This document shows, one piece after another, positions 1 through 9,400 of a stretch of 64,000 nucleotides of DNA (its first letter is position 1; every line of letters begins with the position of its first letter). The notes beneath the pieces are model-generated. The model was not told the origin of the DNA and ran no database searches. It worked only from the letters and a program-made list of their open reading frames with translations. The DNA lies in assembly GCA_002401965.1 (NCBI GenBank), contig NVUR01000020.1:1-64000 (forward strand). Reading direction: 5' to 3'. A program made the position numbers and the translations under genes. The DNA is from Alphaproteobacteria bacterium. GTDB lineage: Bacteria; Pseudomonadota; Alphaproteobacteria; Micavibrionales; Micavibrionaceae.

Positions 1-94
1 GTGAAACACCTGATCCCATCCCGAACTCAACCGTGAAACCTCTTTGCGACGATGGTACTGCGTCTTAAGGCGTGGGAGAGTAGTTCGTTGCCGG
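1..94 (+). rRNA. rrf: 5S ribosomal RNA, 3' part
   Basis: The first bases contain the conserved 5S core (CCGAACTC near 20-27) and the 3' arm GGGAGAGTAG (about 74-83). The 5' end of the gene lies outside the window, so this is a partial copy and marks the end of an rRNA operon. A factor-independent terminator follows about 55 bases downstream. No tRNA is seen between the 5S and the terminator. The exact 3' end is estimated from the end of the closing stem at GCCGG. Confidence 0.93.
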
Positions 95-148
95 ATCTTT
101 TAAGCTCATTCTTATTCTTTAAACCTATTCGACGTATATTTCAGACAG

Positions 149-170
149 CCCACCTTTTGGTGGGTTTTTT
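149..170 (+). terminator. Rho-independent terminator of the rRNA operon
   Basis: A six-base-pair GC-rich stem (CCCACC at 149-154, GGTGGG at 159-164) with a TTTT loop is followed directly by six Ts (165-170). This is a textbook intrinsic terminator on the plus strand, placed just after the 5S rRNA. Confidence 0.92.
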
Positions 171-239
171 GCTGTTCAATGACTGTATTTAATCGTAAAA
201 TGCGTTCTTATAGGAGAAATTCCTTAATAGGAGGTGATA

Positions 240-665
240 ATGAAGCCCATCATTCTTAGTTTATGTATGATTTTGACATTTACGGTCAGTTCTTCAGGCT
301 GTGTGGTTGCTAAAACACCTAAATGTGGTGAAATCAGTAAGCGTGATATTAAGGATGTTTTTAATTCTGCGAAGGATGTCCGCTTTTATTATGATGTACG
401 TGAGGACTTTAATGCTATTTGTACTAAGTTGGAGGAATTTAGAGAGTGGGAGAGTGTGCAGGACAAGGGAAAATTGTCTAATAAGCTCTATAAAAAACAT
501 AAGGAAGACATTATTGATGGTGTAAGGCGTTCTATCGCTGGCATGAATAGGTCATTAACGGTTATACGTGTCTGGCTTAAAGTTGATCCAAATACCAAAA
601 AACAAAAATACACCCGTATTATAAAAATTCGCGATGCAAAAAAAATATCAAAATTTTACAGGTAG
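240..665 (+). CDS. Small predicted lipoprotein of unknown function
   Basis: A protein of about 141 residues. I chose the ATG at 240, because the alternative GTG at 234 lies inside a strong Shine-Dalgarno AGGAGGTG (229-236). The N-terminus is a hydrophobic signal sequence (residues 1-20) ending in SSSGC, a plausible but non-ideal lipobox, so the mature protein is probably lipid-anchored in the envelope. The remainder is charged and Lys/Arg-rich with no motif I recognise. It is A/T-rich compared with moeA and stands alone between the rRNA terminator and the convergent ferredoxin gene. Function is not inferred. Confidence 0.7.
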   Translation: MKPIILSLCMILTFTVSSSGCVVAKTPKCGEISKRDIKDVFNSAKDVRFYYDVREDFNAICTKLEEFREWESVQDKGKLSNKLYKKHKEDIIDGVRRSIAGMNRSLTVIRVWLKVDPNTKKQKYTRIIKIRDAKKISKFYR

Positions 666-763
666 CGTTGAGAAAAAGGCAGGAAGAACTGCGTATTTTT
701 ATGCGTGAAATAGAGTAATATGTACGGATAAAGGCTGCTTTTTAATCTCTTTTTGGCTTAATT

Positions 764-783
764 CCTCGTAGCTTGCTACGGGG
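764..783. terminator. GC-rich palindrome between convergent genes, likely bidirectional terminator
   Basis: A nine-pair stem (CCTCGTAGC at 764-772, GCTACGGGG at 775-783, one G-U pair) has a two-base spacer. It lies between the ends of the convergent small lipoprotein and ferredoxin genes. T-runs are weak on both sides, so termination is inferred mainly from position. A related GC-rich palindrome occurs at 35598-35635, also between convergent genes. Confidence 0.5.
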
Positions 784-804
784 TTATCATTTACAGAGAA
801 TATC

Positions 805-1119
805 CTAATCAGAGGATTTCGCCAGCGTAATATGTAAGCCATCAAGTGTTTTATCCAAAATAATTTGGCAAGAGAGGCGAGAATTTTTATCAACATTGAA
901 GGCTTCATCCAGCATTTCTTCTTCGTCTTGGTGCATTGTATGCAACTTATCAATCCAGCTATTATCAATATAAACATGGCATGTCGCGCAGGCGCAAGCA
1001 CCGCCGCATTCTGCCTTAATGGGAAAGCCATAATCACGGATAATTTCCATTAATCGCCAGCCTTCAATGGCTTCTAATTCGTGATCTTTGCCTTCATGGT
1101 CGGTTAGGTATATTTTCAT
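805..1119 (-). CDS. Adrenodoxin-type [2Fe-2S] ferredoxin
   Basis: This 104-residue protein is a single plant/adrenodoxin-fold ferredoxin domain. The cluster ligands are visible as C38-x5-C44-x2-C47 and C84, with the flanking run GGACACATCHVY typical of alphaproteobacterial members (FdxB/FdxE-like). Such ferredoxins carry electrons to P450s, Fe-S assembly or aromatic-ring oxygenases; the partner here is not evident. The gene is monocistronic on the minus strand, convergent with the upstream lipoprotein gene and divergent from moeA, sharing the 1120-1255 intergenic region with its FNR box. Confidence 0.93.
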   Translation of the reverse strand: MKIYLTDHEGKDHELEAIEGWRLMEIIRDYGFPIKAECGGACACATCHVYIDNSWIDKLHTMHQDEEEMLDEAFNVDKNSRLSCQIILDKTLDGLHITLAKSSD

Positions 1120-1183
1120 GTTAAATGCCTGAATATCTTTATTATGATCTCATACCTTTTAGCAAAGTTGAAAAATACATGTA

Positions 1184-1199
1184 CTTGATTAGTATCAAG
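1184..1199. promoter_or_regulatory. FNR/CRP-family box upstream of moeA
   Basis: CTTGATTAGTATCAAG is a perfect TTGAT-N4-ATCAA site (1185-1198) with matching outer C/G. Its centre (1191.5) would place a class II transcription start near 1233, and a -10-like TATACA sits at 1222-1227, at the right distance. This supports FNR-type activation of moeA. The site also lies upstream of the divergent ferredoxin gene. Confidence 0.82.
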
Positions 1200-1255
1200 G
1201 GCTGTATTGTACAAAATAATTTATACAGAACTATATTTAGTAAAGAGGTCTATAA

Positions 1256-2488
1256 ATGATTACATATGATGAAGCCAAATCGATTGTTGTTGCGGCGGGC
1301 AGTGCTTACGCGCTTAAGACGGAAGTGATCGCCACGGCGGATATTGCAGGTCATGTTTGTGCAGAGGATATAGATGCGCCTATATCCGTTCAGCCCTTTG
1401 ATAATTCGGCGATGGATGGTTTTGTTGTGCGCTATGAGGATGTTGTGCAAACGGGGGAAGATGTCCCCATTACGCTTAAGCGGGTGATGGTTATTGCGGC
1501 GGGTGATGCTGTTCCTGATGTTGGCATAAAATTCGGTGAATGCGCGCAAATTATGACTGGCGCGCCTGTTCCTGCGGGTGCGGACAGTGTTGTCCCTGTT
1601 GAATATGTGTCTATGGATGGTGATGAAATTACATTTACGCAAGTGGTTTCCCAAGGTTCGCATGTTAGAAAAGCGGGTGAAGATTTTCAAAAAGGGGAGG
1701 CTGTTTTAAAGCGTGGTGATGCTCTGGGCGCGCAACATATTATGGCGTTGGCGACGTTGGGTGTGTCAGAGGTTGAGGTATTTATAAAGCTTCGCATTGC
1801 CTCTATTACGACGGGGAAAGAGTTGGTTGATGATTTGTCAATGGCGTTACAATCAGGGCAAATTTATAATTCGAATGAACCTTATATCAAAGAAGCTTTA
1901 AAGGCATTTGGTGCAGAGGTTATGTCTTGCGGAACGGTCGCGGATGATTTGGATGTTTTTCAGGGGAAGCTGAAATGCATAATGAACAACGATGTGGATA
2001 TTGTGATTTCTACGGGTGCGGTTTCTGCGGGTGCTTTTGATTTTGTAAAGGAAGCACTTGAGAATATTGGTGCGGAGATTTTATTTCATAAGGTTTTAGC
2101 GCGTCCGGGGAAACCGATTTTATGTGCGAGGTTGCCGAATGGAACATTATATTTCGGGTTGCCGGGAAATCCTGCGGCCAGTTCGGTTGGTTTGCGGTTC
2201 TTTGTGGCTGCGGCGATGCGGGCGATGCGATCACAAGAGGTAGAAAAACCACAATATGCCAAGTTAATGACGCCATTTTCCAAAAAAAAGGGGTGGCGCA
2301 TGTTCCTGAAAGCAAAAACGGAAAGCGGGGATGATGGTTTATTGAGTGTAGATTTATTCGCGGGGCAAGCCTCTTTTATGGTGAGTCCGTTTTTACAAAT
2401 GGATTGCTGGGCGGTTGCAAAGGAGGATGACAGCGCGTTAAAAGTGGGTGATATAATTGAAATTTACCCATTATATGCAAATTTCTAA
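1256..2488 (+). CDS. moeA: Molybdopterin molybdenumtransferase MoeA
   Basis: A full-length 410-residue MoeA. It inserts molybdate into adenylated molybdopterin in the last step of Mo-cofactor synthesis, in the cytoplasm. Visible family signatures are PFDNSAMDGFVVR near residue 48, the central MoCF-like segment with IVISTGAVSAGAFDF, and GLPGNPAASSVG near 300, followed by the C-terminal domain IV. It is separated from the moa operon at 18.7 kb but, like it, has an FNR box in front (1185-1198), linking cofactor supply to nitrate respiration. Its TAA stop overlaps the TAG stop of the convergent Crp/Fnr gene, so the two transcripts must overlap at their 3' ends. A gagg motif upstream serves as ribosome site. 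Confidence 0.96.
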   Translation: MITYDEAKSIVVAAGSAYALKTEVIATADIAGHVCAEDIDAPISVQPFDNSAMDGFVVRYEDVVQTGEDVPITLKRVMVIAAGDAVPDVGIKFGECAQIMTGAPVPAGADSVVPVEYVSMDGDEITFTQVVSQGSHVRKAGEDFQKGEAVLKRGDALGAQHIMALATLGVSEVEVFIKLRIASITTGKELVDDLSMALQSGQIYNSNEPYIKEALKAFGAEVMSCGTVADDLDVFQGKLKCIMNNDVDIVISTGAVSAGAFDFVKEALENIGAEILFHKVLARPGKPILCARLPNGTLYFGLPGNPAASSVGLRFFVAAAMRAMRSQEVEKPQYAKLMTPFSKKKGWRMFLKAKTESGDDGLLSVDLFAGQASFMVSPFLQMDCWAVAKEDDSALKVGDIIEIYPLYANF

Positions 2489-3246
2489 TGCAAAGGGCAA
2501 TTGGGGCATTCTTCTTTTTGTGTGCCGCTGCATATATGTGCTAAATCAGGGTCACAAAAATGGCAGAGGCTGAAAGAATCTTCCATTTTTATGGTCTCGC
2601 CATTAACGTCAATGCCCATTGTTTTTATTTTTGATAATGTGCGTGAAAAAGTCTCCGGCGTCATGCCCAAGTGACTGGCAATCATGGATTTTTTGAAGGG
2701 TAGCTCAAAAGACAAGGAATTATGTTTGTTTTCTAGGTGCTGTTCCAAAAGGTAATAGCCAACGCGTTGTACCGGCGATTTAATGGACATGCCATCAATT
2801 TGATGAAGGGCAGATTTGTAATTTTTTGTGACAACTTTAATGATGTTTGTTGCGAATTGTGTATCTGCTAAAACATGTGTTTTTACAAATGCACTGGGGA
2901 TCAGCAAGAGTTGCGCATCGTCAATAACTTGCACATTAATAGGTGAAGGGCTGCCCATAAATATAACGGCCTCCATACAACTGTCTCCATCTTTAAGAAG
3001 GCGAATAATAGATTCGTCGCCATCTTCGTTTGCGCGCAGAGTTTTAAGGCTGCCTTTTATAATCAGGTACAGGTGTGTTGGTGTGTCACCTTGCTGTATC
3101 AGTAAGCGCCCAGCTTCATAATCATGAAGGATAGAATTTTCAAAAATAGCATGCAAAGATTCTTGCTCCAAATTTTCGAATATCTGGGGCTTTGTGCTTG
3201 CATGGGGAGACATATATGTTCGTAGAATTTTATCATTTATAATCAT
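2485..3246 (-). CDS. Crp/Fnr-family transcription regulator with C-terminal Cys cluster
   Basis: A 253-residue regulator with an N-terminal cyclic-nucleotide-binding-fold domain (about residues 20-140), a dimer helix and a winged HTH. The recognition helix PETFSR (E198, S201, R202) matches the FNR E-x2-S-R signature that reads TTGAT half-sites. It lacks the N-terminal cysteines that hold the FNR [4Fe-4S] cluster. Instead the extreme C-terminus has C228-x2-C231-x7-C239-x7-C247-x2-C250, which could bind a metal or cluster or act as a thiol switch. It is divergent from narK, and the shared gap carries one FNR box, so autoregulation and control of the nar operon are likely. The effector (O2, NO or redox) is not known. 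Confidence 0.9.
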   Translation of the reverse strand: MIINDKILRTYMSPHASTKPQIFENLEQESLHAIFENSILHDYEAGRLLIQQGDTPTHLYLIIKGSLKTLRANEDGDESIIRLLKDGDSCMEAVIFMGSPSPINVQVIDDAQLLLIPSAFVKTHVLADTQFATNIIKVVTKNYKSALHQIDGMSIKSPVQRVGYYLLEQHLENKHNSLSFELPFKKSMIASHLGMTPETFSRTLSKIKTMGIDVNGETIKMEDSFSLCHFCDPDLAHICSGTQKEECPNCPLH

Positions 3247-3278
3247 AAGTGTTTATAAACCAATCTATTTTTCTTCTT

Positions 3279-3294
3279 CTTGATCTCGATCAAG
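3279..3294. promoter_or_regulatory. FNR/CRP-family box between crp/fnr gene and narK
   Basis: CTTGATCTCGATCAAG contains a perfect TTGAT-N4-ATCAA core at 3280-3293. It lies 86 bases before the narK start and 33 bases from the start of the divergent regulator. A weak -10 candidate TGTAAA lies at 3315-3320, about 29 bases from the site centre. It is expected to serve narK activation and possibly repress or activate the regulator gene. Confidence 0.85.
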
Positions 3295-3378
3295 TTCCGC
3301 ATCTTGCTTCGCAGTGTAAAAGCGATGCGGCACTAAATAAAGTGTCTAATTTTTTATTTTTGAATTTAAGGAATAGTT

Positions 3379-6315
3379 ATGGTTACGAGAACCGACCAAG
3401 CGCGCGCTTTATCACTCAGTACAATAGCATTTACCGTTTGTTTTGCTGTATGGACAATTTTTTCAATATTAGGGGTGCAGATCAAAGAAGATCTTGGTTT
3501 GAGTGATACTCAGTTCGGCTTGTTGGTGGCAACGCCGGTGTTGACGGGGTCTTTAAGTCGCCTTCTTTTGGGGATATGGGCGGATCAATATGGTGGACGT
3601 ATTGTGATGACCTTGACGATGTTGGCCTCCGCGCTTTCGACATATTTGCTTGCGACTGTGACGACATATGAGATGTTTTTGGTGGCTGCATTAGGGGTCG
3701 GTTTGGCTGGTGGTGGATTTGCCGTTGGTGTTGCTTATGTTTCCCAGTGGTATGAAAAAGATCGCCAAGGAACGGCACTTGGTATTTTTGGTGTTGGTAA
3801 CGTCGGTGCGGCGATTACCAACTTTGGTGCGCCTTTCTTGCTGGTTGCATTAGGGTGGGAAGGTACTGCGCGTACTTATGCCGTGATCTTGGCTATTACT
3901 GCTGTTTTATTCTATATCTTTACAAAGGATGATCCTAAAATTGCGGAGCGTCGTAAGAACAAAGAGAAACCGCGCTCTATAAGAGAGCAGATGGAGCCAT
4001 TGAAGAACTTTCAAGTGTGGCGTTTCTCTCTTTATTATTTCTTCGTGTTTGGTGCGTTTGTTGCGTTGGCGTTATGGTTGCCGCGTTATTATGTAGGTGT
4101 TTACGGGCTGGAGCTTGGCACTGCAGGTATGTTGGCGGCGTGTTACGCGTTGCCGGGATCGGTGTTTCGTGCGCTTGGTGGCTGGATGTCGGATCGTTTT
4201 GGTGCGCGTACGGTGATGTATTGGACATTCAGTGTGTCTATTCTTGTGTGTTTCTTTCTGTCTTACCCCGCAACATCTTATGTTGTGGAGGGTATTGATG
4301 GGCCAATCGAGTTTAATATAGAAATCAGTTTGCCGGTTTTTGTATCGCTGACGATTGTTCTTGGATTCTTTATGTCCTTGGGTAAGGCGGCGGTATATAA
4401 GCATATTCCAGTTTATTACCCTGACCATGTTGGGGCTGTCGGTGGTATCGTTGGTCTTGTCGGTGGTTTGGGTGGTTTTTGCCTTCCTATCGCCTTTGGT
4501 TACATGAACGATGTTATCGGTATATGGACAAGTTGCTTTATGTTGCTGTTTGTTGTTACGTCTTTCGCGCTGCTTTGGATGCATGCATCTATTTTACATG
4601 CAGAAGGAAAGGTTAAGAAGCCTAGATTCTTGCCTGAATTTAACCGCAGAAAAGTAAAGGTTAAGAAATACCCTGAAGAGTTGGAACATCGCCATCCTGA
4701 AGAGTTCAGCCATATGGGTCTGAAAGACTGGGATCCTGAAAATGAGGAGCAGTGGAATTCCTACGGTAAGAAGGTTGCGTATCGTAACTTATGGATATCC
4801 GTTCCTTGTTTGTTGACTGGTTTTGCGGTTTGGCTTTACTGGGGGATTATCACGGTGCAGATGCTTAATCTGGGCTTCCCGTTTGATAAGGGTGACTTGT
4901 TCTCTCTTATGGCGATTGCGGGCTTGGCCGGTGCGACGCTTCGTATTCCTTCAACCTTCTTTATTAGATTAGCGGGGGGGCGTAACACGATCTTTATGAC
5001 TACGGCTTTGTTGATCTTGCCTGCGATTGGCGCGGGGTATGCGTTATCAGATCCGAATACACCGCTTTGGGTGTTTCAGGTTTTGGCTCTGCTCTCCGGT
5101 TTTGGTGGTGGTAACTTTGCCTCGTCAATGTCCAATATCAGCTTCTTCTTCCCGAAGAAAGTTCAGGGATTGTCTCTGGGATTGAATGCAGGTTTGGGTA
5201 ACTTTGGTGTGACAACGATGCAAATCCTTATTCCTCTGGTTATGACGTTCGGGTTGTTCGGCGGGGATGCGATGGAGCTGCAAAGTACGAGCGGCACATT
5301 GATCGGTAAAATTCCTGCGGGAACGGATACCTATATTCATAATGCCGGTTTTGTATGGCTTATCTTCCTTATTCCATTGTCGATTGCGGCGTGGCTGGGG
5401 ATGGATAATATCCGCGCGAAACATGTGTCACCTGATCTTGGGTCACCGCCAATGGCGTTTGCCAAGATTGCGATTATGCTTACGATTGCTCTTGGTGTCG
5501 CGGCGACTGGTCTCTGGTTGATGTTGCCGGAAAGTGCGAATGGCTCAGGCTTTGGTGTCAGTAAATATCTTGTTCTACCTATGGTTATTGCGGCGACAGT
5601 TATGTTGCTTAAGATGTTGCCGGGTGAAACGGGTAAAAGTCTGAAACGTCAGTATAAGATTTTCAACAACCCACATACGTGGGTTATGACGACGATCTAC
5701 ACGATGACGTTTGGATCATTCATTGGTTTTGCGGCATCCTTCCCGTTGGCAATCAAAGTGATCTTTGGGTACCAGCATGTGATGGTTGACGGTGTTATGA
5801 CACATGATATCGCAAACCCGAATGCGCCTAGTGCATTGATGTATGCATGGACGGGCGCGTTTATCGGGGCGTTGATCCGTCCTATCGGCGGTAAAATTGC
5901 CGATAAGATGGGCGGCGCATTTGTCACTCAGATTTGTGGTGTGGTTATGGTCGTTTGTGCATTGGGTGCTGCTTATTATATGCAGGCAGCTTATATGTCA
6001 GCGACACCGGAACAGTTCTTTGTACCCTTCCTGATTATATTCCTTATTCTCTTTGCTGCGACAGGTATTGGTAACGGATCAACATTCCGCACAATCGCCA
6101 TGGTCTTCGATAAAGAGCAAACAGGCCCTGTGCTGGGTTGGACATCTGCGGTGGCGGCTTACGGTGCGTTCATTATTCCAAAAGTTCTGGGTGAGCAGAT
6201 TAAGCTGACCACACCCGAGGTTGCGCTTTATGGCTTTGCTGCATTCTACGCATTTTGTGTGTTGCTGAACTGGGTGGTTTATCTTCGTCCCGGTGCGAAG
6301 TACAAAAATCCGTAA
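3379..6315 (+). CDS. narK: Fused NarK1-NarK2 nitrate/nitrite transporter
   Basis: A 978-residue double MFS protein. The first half (about residues 1-415) resembles NarK1-type nitrate/H+ symporters, and the second (about 455-978) resembles NarK2-type nitrate/nitrite antiporters. They are joined by a charged linker rich in K/R/E (about 405-460). About 24 membrane segments are expected. Conserved nitrate-signature glycine stretches are visible in both halves, such as GGIVGLVGGLGGF and LGLNAGLGNFGV. Fused NarK proteins of this type are known from Paracoccus and other denitrifiers. It is the first gene of the nar cluster, preceded by an FNR box and followed, after a 107-base gap with its own FNR box, by narG. 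It should supply nitrate to and remove nitrite from the cytoplasmic NarG site. Confidence 0.95.
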   Translation: MVTRTDQARALSLSTIAFTVCFAVWTIFSILGVQIKEDLGLSDTQFGLLVATPVLTGSLSRLLLGIWADQYGGRIVMTLTMLASALSTYLLATVTTYEMFLVAALGVGLAGGGFAVGVAYVSQWYEKDRQGTALGIFGVGNVGAAITNFGAPFLLVALGWEGTARTYAVILAITAVLFYIFTKDDPKIAERRKNKEKPRSIREQMEPLKNFQVWRFSLYYFFVFGAFVALALWLPRYYVGVYGLELGTAGMLAACYALPGSVFRALGGWMSDRFGARTVMYWTFSVSILVCFFLSYPATSYVVEGIDGPIEFNIEISLPVFVSLTIVLGFFMSLGKAAVYKHIPVYYPDHVGAVGGIVGLVGGLGGFCLPIAFGYMNDVIGIWTSCFMLLFVVTSFALLWMHASILHAEGKVKKPRFLPEFNRRKVKVKKYPEELEHRHPEEFSHMGLKDWDPENEEQWNSYGKKVAYRNLWISVPCLLTGFAVWLYWGIITVQMLNLGFPFDKGDLFSLMAIAGLAGATLRIPSTFFIRLAGGRNTIFMTTALLILPAIGAGYALSDPNTPLWVFQVLALLSGFGGGNFASSMSNISFFFPKKVQGLSLGLNAGLGNFGVTTMQILIPLVMTFGLFGGDAMELQSTSGTLIGKIPAGTDTYIHNAGFVWLIFLIPLSIAAWLGMDNIRAKHVSPDLGSPPMAFAKIAIMLTIALGVAATGLWLMLPESANGSGFGVSKYLVLPMVIAATVMLLKMLPGETGKSLKRQYKIFNNPHTWVMTTIYTMTFGSFIGFAASFPLAIKVIFGYQHVMVDGVMTHDIANPNAPSALMYAWTGAFIGALIRPIGGKIADKMGGAFVTQICGVVMVVCALGAAYYMQAAYMSATPEQFFVPFLIIFLILFAATGIGNGSTFRTIAMVFDKEQTGPVLGWTSAVAAYGAFIIPKVLGEQIKLTTPEVALYGFAAFYAFCVLLNWVVYLRPGAKYKNP

Positions 6316-6347
6316 AAAGTAGGGATAAAGATAAGAAAGTAGGCTGG

Positions 6348-6363
6348 CTTGATTCAGATCAAA
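6348..6363 (+). promoter_or_regulatory. FNR/CRP-family box upstream of narG
   Basis: A perfect core TTGATTCAGATCAA lies at 6349-6362, between narK and narG. The centre is 67 bases before the narG ATG, and a -10-like CATAAG at 6385-6390 is correctly spaced for class II activation. This suggests narGH-J-I can be transcribed from its own promoter in addition to read-through from narK. Confidence 0.84.
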
Positions 6364-6422
6364 TGAATTTTAGCTGGCCTGTTTCATAAGTACCATAAGA
6401 GATTAAGATCAGGAGATCCCGA

Positions 6423-9400
6423 ATGAGCTATTTTGTAGACCGCATGATGTATTTCAAGCAAAACCGCGAGAAATTTTCAGACGGGCATGGTGTTACGACA
6501 GAAGAAAATCGTGCATGGGAAGAGGCTTACAGAAATCGCTGGGCGCATGATAAGGTTGTTCGCTCTACGCATGGTGTGAATTGTACGGGGTCTTGCTCTT
6601 GGAAAATTTATGTTAAGAACGGTTTGATTACGTGGGAAACGCAGCAAACGGATTATCCGCGCACGCGTCCTGATCTTCCAAACCATGAGCCGCGTGGTTG
6701 TGCGCGTGGTGCGAGTTATAGCTGGTATATCTATTCAGCCAACCGTTTGAAATATCCCCTTATCCGTAAGCGTCTGTTGAAGATGTGGCGTCAGATGAAA
6801 GAGCAATATAATGGCGATCCTGTTAAAAGCTGGGGCGCGATTCAGGCTGATCCTATCCTACGTGCGGAATATCAAAAAGTGCGCGGCCTTGGCGGCTTTG
6901 TGCGCGCTGAGTGGGATGAAGTAAACGAAATTATTGTGGCGGCAAATATTTATACGATCAAGGAATATGGGCCGGATCGCATTATGGGGTTCTCCCCAAT
7001 TCCTGCAATGTCGATGGTGTCTTATGCGGCTGGATCGCGTTATTTATCATTACTCGGCGGTGTATGTTTGAGTTTCTATGACTGGTATTGTGATTTACCG
7101 CCAGCTTCACCCATGACATGGGGCGAGCAAACCGACGTGCCTGAAAGTGCGGATTGGTATAATGCGGGCTTTATCATTATGTGGGGCTCGAACGTTCCGC
7201 AAACCAGAACGCCTGATGCGCATTTCATGACCGAGGCACGGTATAAGGGCACGCAAGTTGTCACCGTAACGCCTGATTATTCCGAAGCATCAAAGTTCGG
7301 TGATATCTGGTTAAACCCGAAGCAGGGAACAGATGCGGCGATGGGCATGGCGATGGGGCATGTTATTCTTAAGGAATTCCATCTTGAAAAAACATCCGAG
7401 TATTTCGATGAGTATTGCCGTACATATACGGATATGCCTTTCCTTGTGAAGCTGGAAGAGCGTGATGGTAAATTTGTTCCGGGGCGCATGGTTCGCGCAT
7501 CTGATTTTAAAAAGAATATGGGCGAAGAGAATAACCCTGAATGGAAGACTATTTGTTTCGATGAGAAAACAAGTGATCTTACCGTGCCAACGGGTTCTAT
7601 CGGTTTCCGTTGGGGGGAAGAGGGCAAGTGGAATATTATTCCTACGGACTCAAAAAGCGGTGAAAAAATTCATCCGCAAAAAACATTGCTTGGTTCCGAG
7701 GAAGATATTTTATCTGTTGGCTTCCCTTACTTTGCCAATAAAAACCAGGAACATGAGCATGGTTATTTTGCCTCGACGGATCATGATGACATTCTATATC
7801 GCGATCTTCCGGTTAAGTATCTTGATTTAGATGGTGATAAAACGCCCGTTGTTACGGTGTTTGATTTGCTCTGTGCGAATTACGGTATCGCTCGCGATGG
7901 GCTAGGCAATGAAAATGTCGCGACAAGTTATGATGACGATGTTCCATTCACGCCGAAATGGCAGGAGAGCGTCACAGGCGTTGCGGCGGATAAAGTGATT
8001 GAGGTTGCACGTGAGTTTGCGGCGAATGCGGATATGACCAAGGGTAAATCCATGATCATTATCGGCGCGGCGATGAACCATTGGTATCACATGGATATGA
8101 ATTATCGCGCCTGTATCAACATGCTGACTTTTTGTGGCTGTGTTGGCCAATCAGGTGGCGGTTGGGCGCATTATGTGGGGCAGGAAAAACTGCGTCCGCA
8201 AACGGGTTGGTTGCCCTTGGCGTTCGCGCTTGATTGGACACGTCCACCGCGTCAGATGAACTCAACTTCGTTCTTCTATGCGCATACGGATCAATGGCGT
8301 TACGAGACTTTGGGGGTTGAGGAAATTCTCTCTCCAACGGCTGATAAGGAAAAATGGAAAGGTAATTTGATTGACTGTAATATTCGCTCCGAGCGCATGG
8401 GCTGGTTGCCGTCTGCGCCGCAATTACAGGAAAACCCGCTTAATCTGGTGAAACAAGCCGAAGCAAAAGGTGTCGACCCTGTCGATTATGTTGTTGATCG
8501 CCTCAAAAGCGGTGATCTGCGTATGTCTTGTGAAGACCCTGATGCGCCTGAAAACTGGCCTAGAAACATGTTTGTCTGGCGTTCTAATTTGCTGGGTTCA
8601 TCGGGTAAAGGGCATGAGTATTTCCTCAAGCATTTCCTTGGCACGTCACATGGTGTGCAGGGTAAAGACCTTGGCGCAGAGGGCGGCGAGAACTGTTCCG
8701 ATGTTGTTTGGCATGATGAAGCGCCGATAGGTAAACTCGACCTTGTTGTGACGCTTGATTTCCGTATGTCTACGACGTGTGTTTATTCGGATATTGTTTT
8801 GCCGACGGCCAGTTGGTATGAGAAAAATGATTTGAATACATCGGATATGCATCCGTTCATTCACCCATTATCCAAGGCGATTGACCCCGTATGGCAGAGC
8901 CGATCAGACTGGGATATCTATAAGGGTTTTGCGAAGAAATTCTCTGAACTTGCGCCGGATTATCTGGGCGTTGAGAAAGAGATTGTCCTTACACCAATTC
9001 AACATGATACGCCGGGTGAGTTGGCGCAAAATGATGTGAAGGAATGGCGCAAAGGCGAATGTGATCTTATTCCGGGTAAAACCGCACCATCCATGAAAGT
9101 GGTGGAGCGTGATTATCCTGCCACTTATGATCGCTTCACAACGCTTGGCCCACTTTTGGGTAAGCTTGGTAATGGTGGTAAAGGCATTGGCTGGAACACC
9201 GATCATGAAATTGAGTTCCTTAAGCAGCTTAATGGAGAGCGTAACGGTCTTGCGAAGATAGAAACCGATATTGATGCAACGGAAGTTGTCTTGACGCTTG
9301 CCCCTGAAACAAATGGTGAGGTTGCCGTTAAAGCTTGGGAGGCTTTGGGTAAATTTACAGGGCTCGACCATACGCATCTGGCAAAACCGAAAGAGGACGA

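Noticed and set aside
1250..1690. Minus-strand frame covering the moeA 5' end
   Set aside because: It would block the moeA promoter side and encodes an Asn/Arg/His-rich peptide without similarity; no promoter evidence.
4072..4584. 170-codon minus-strand frame inside narK
   Set aside because: Antisense to conserved membrane helices; the Arg/Thr/Gln-rich product is typical of a shadow frame.
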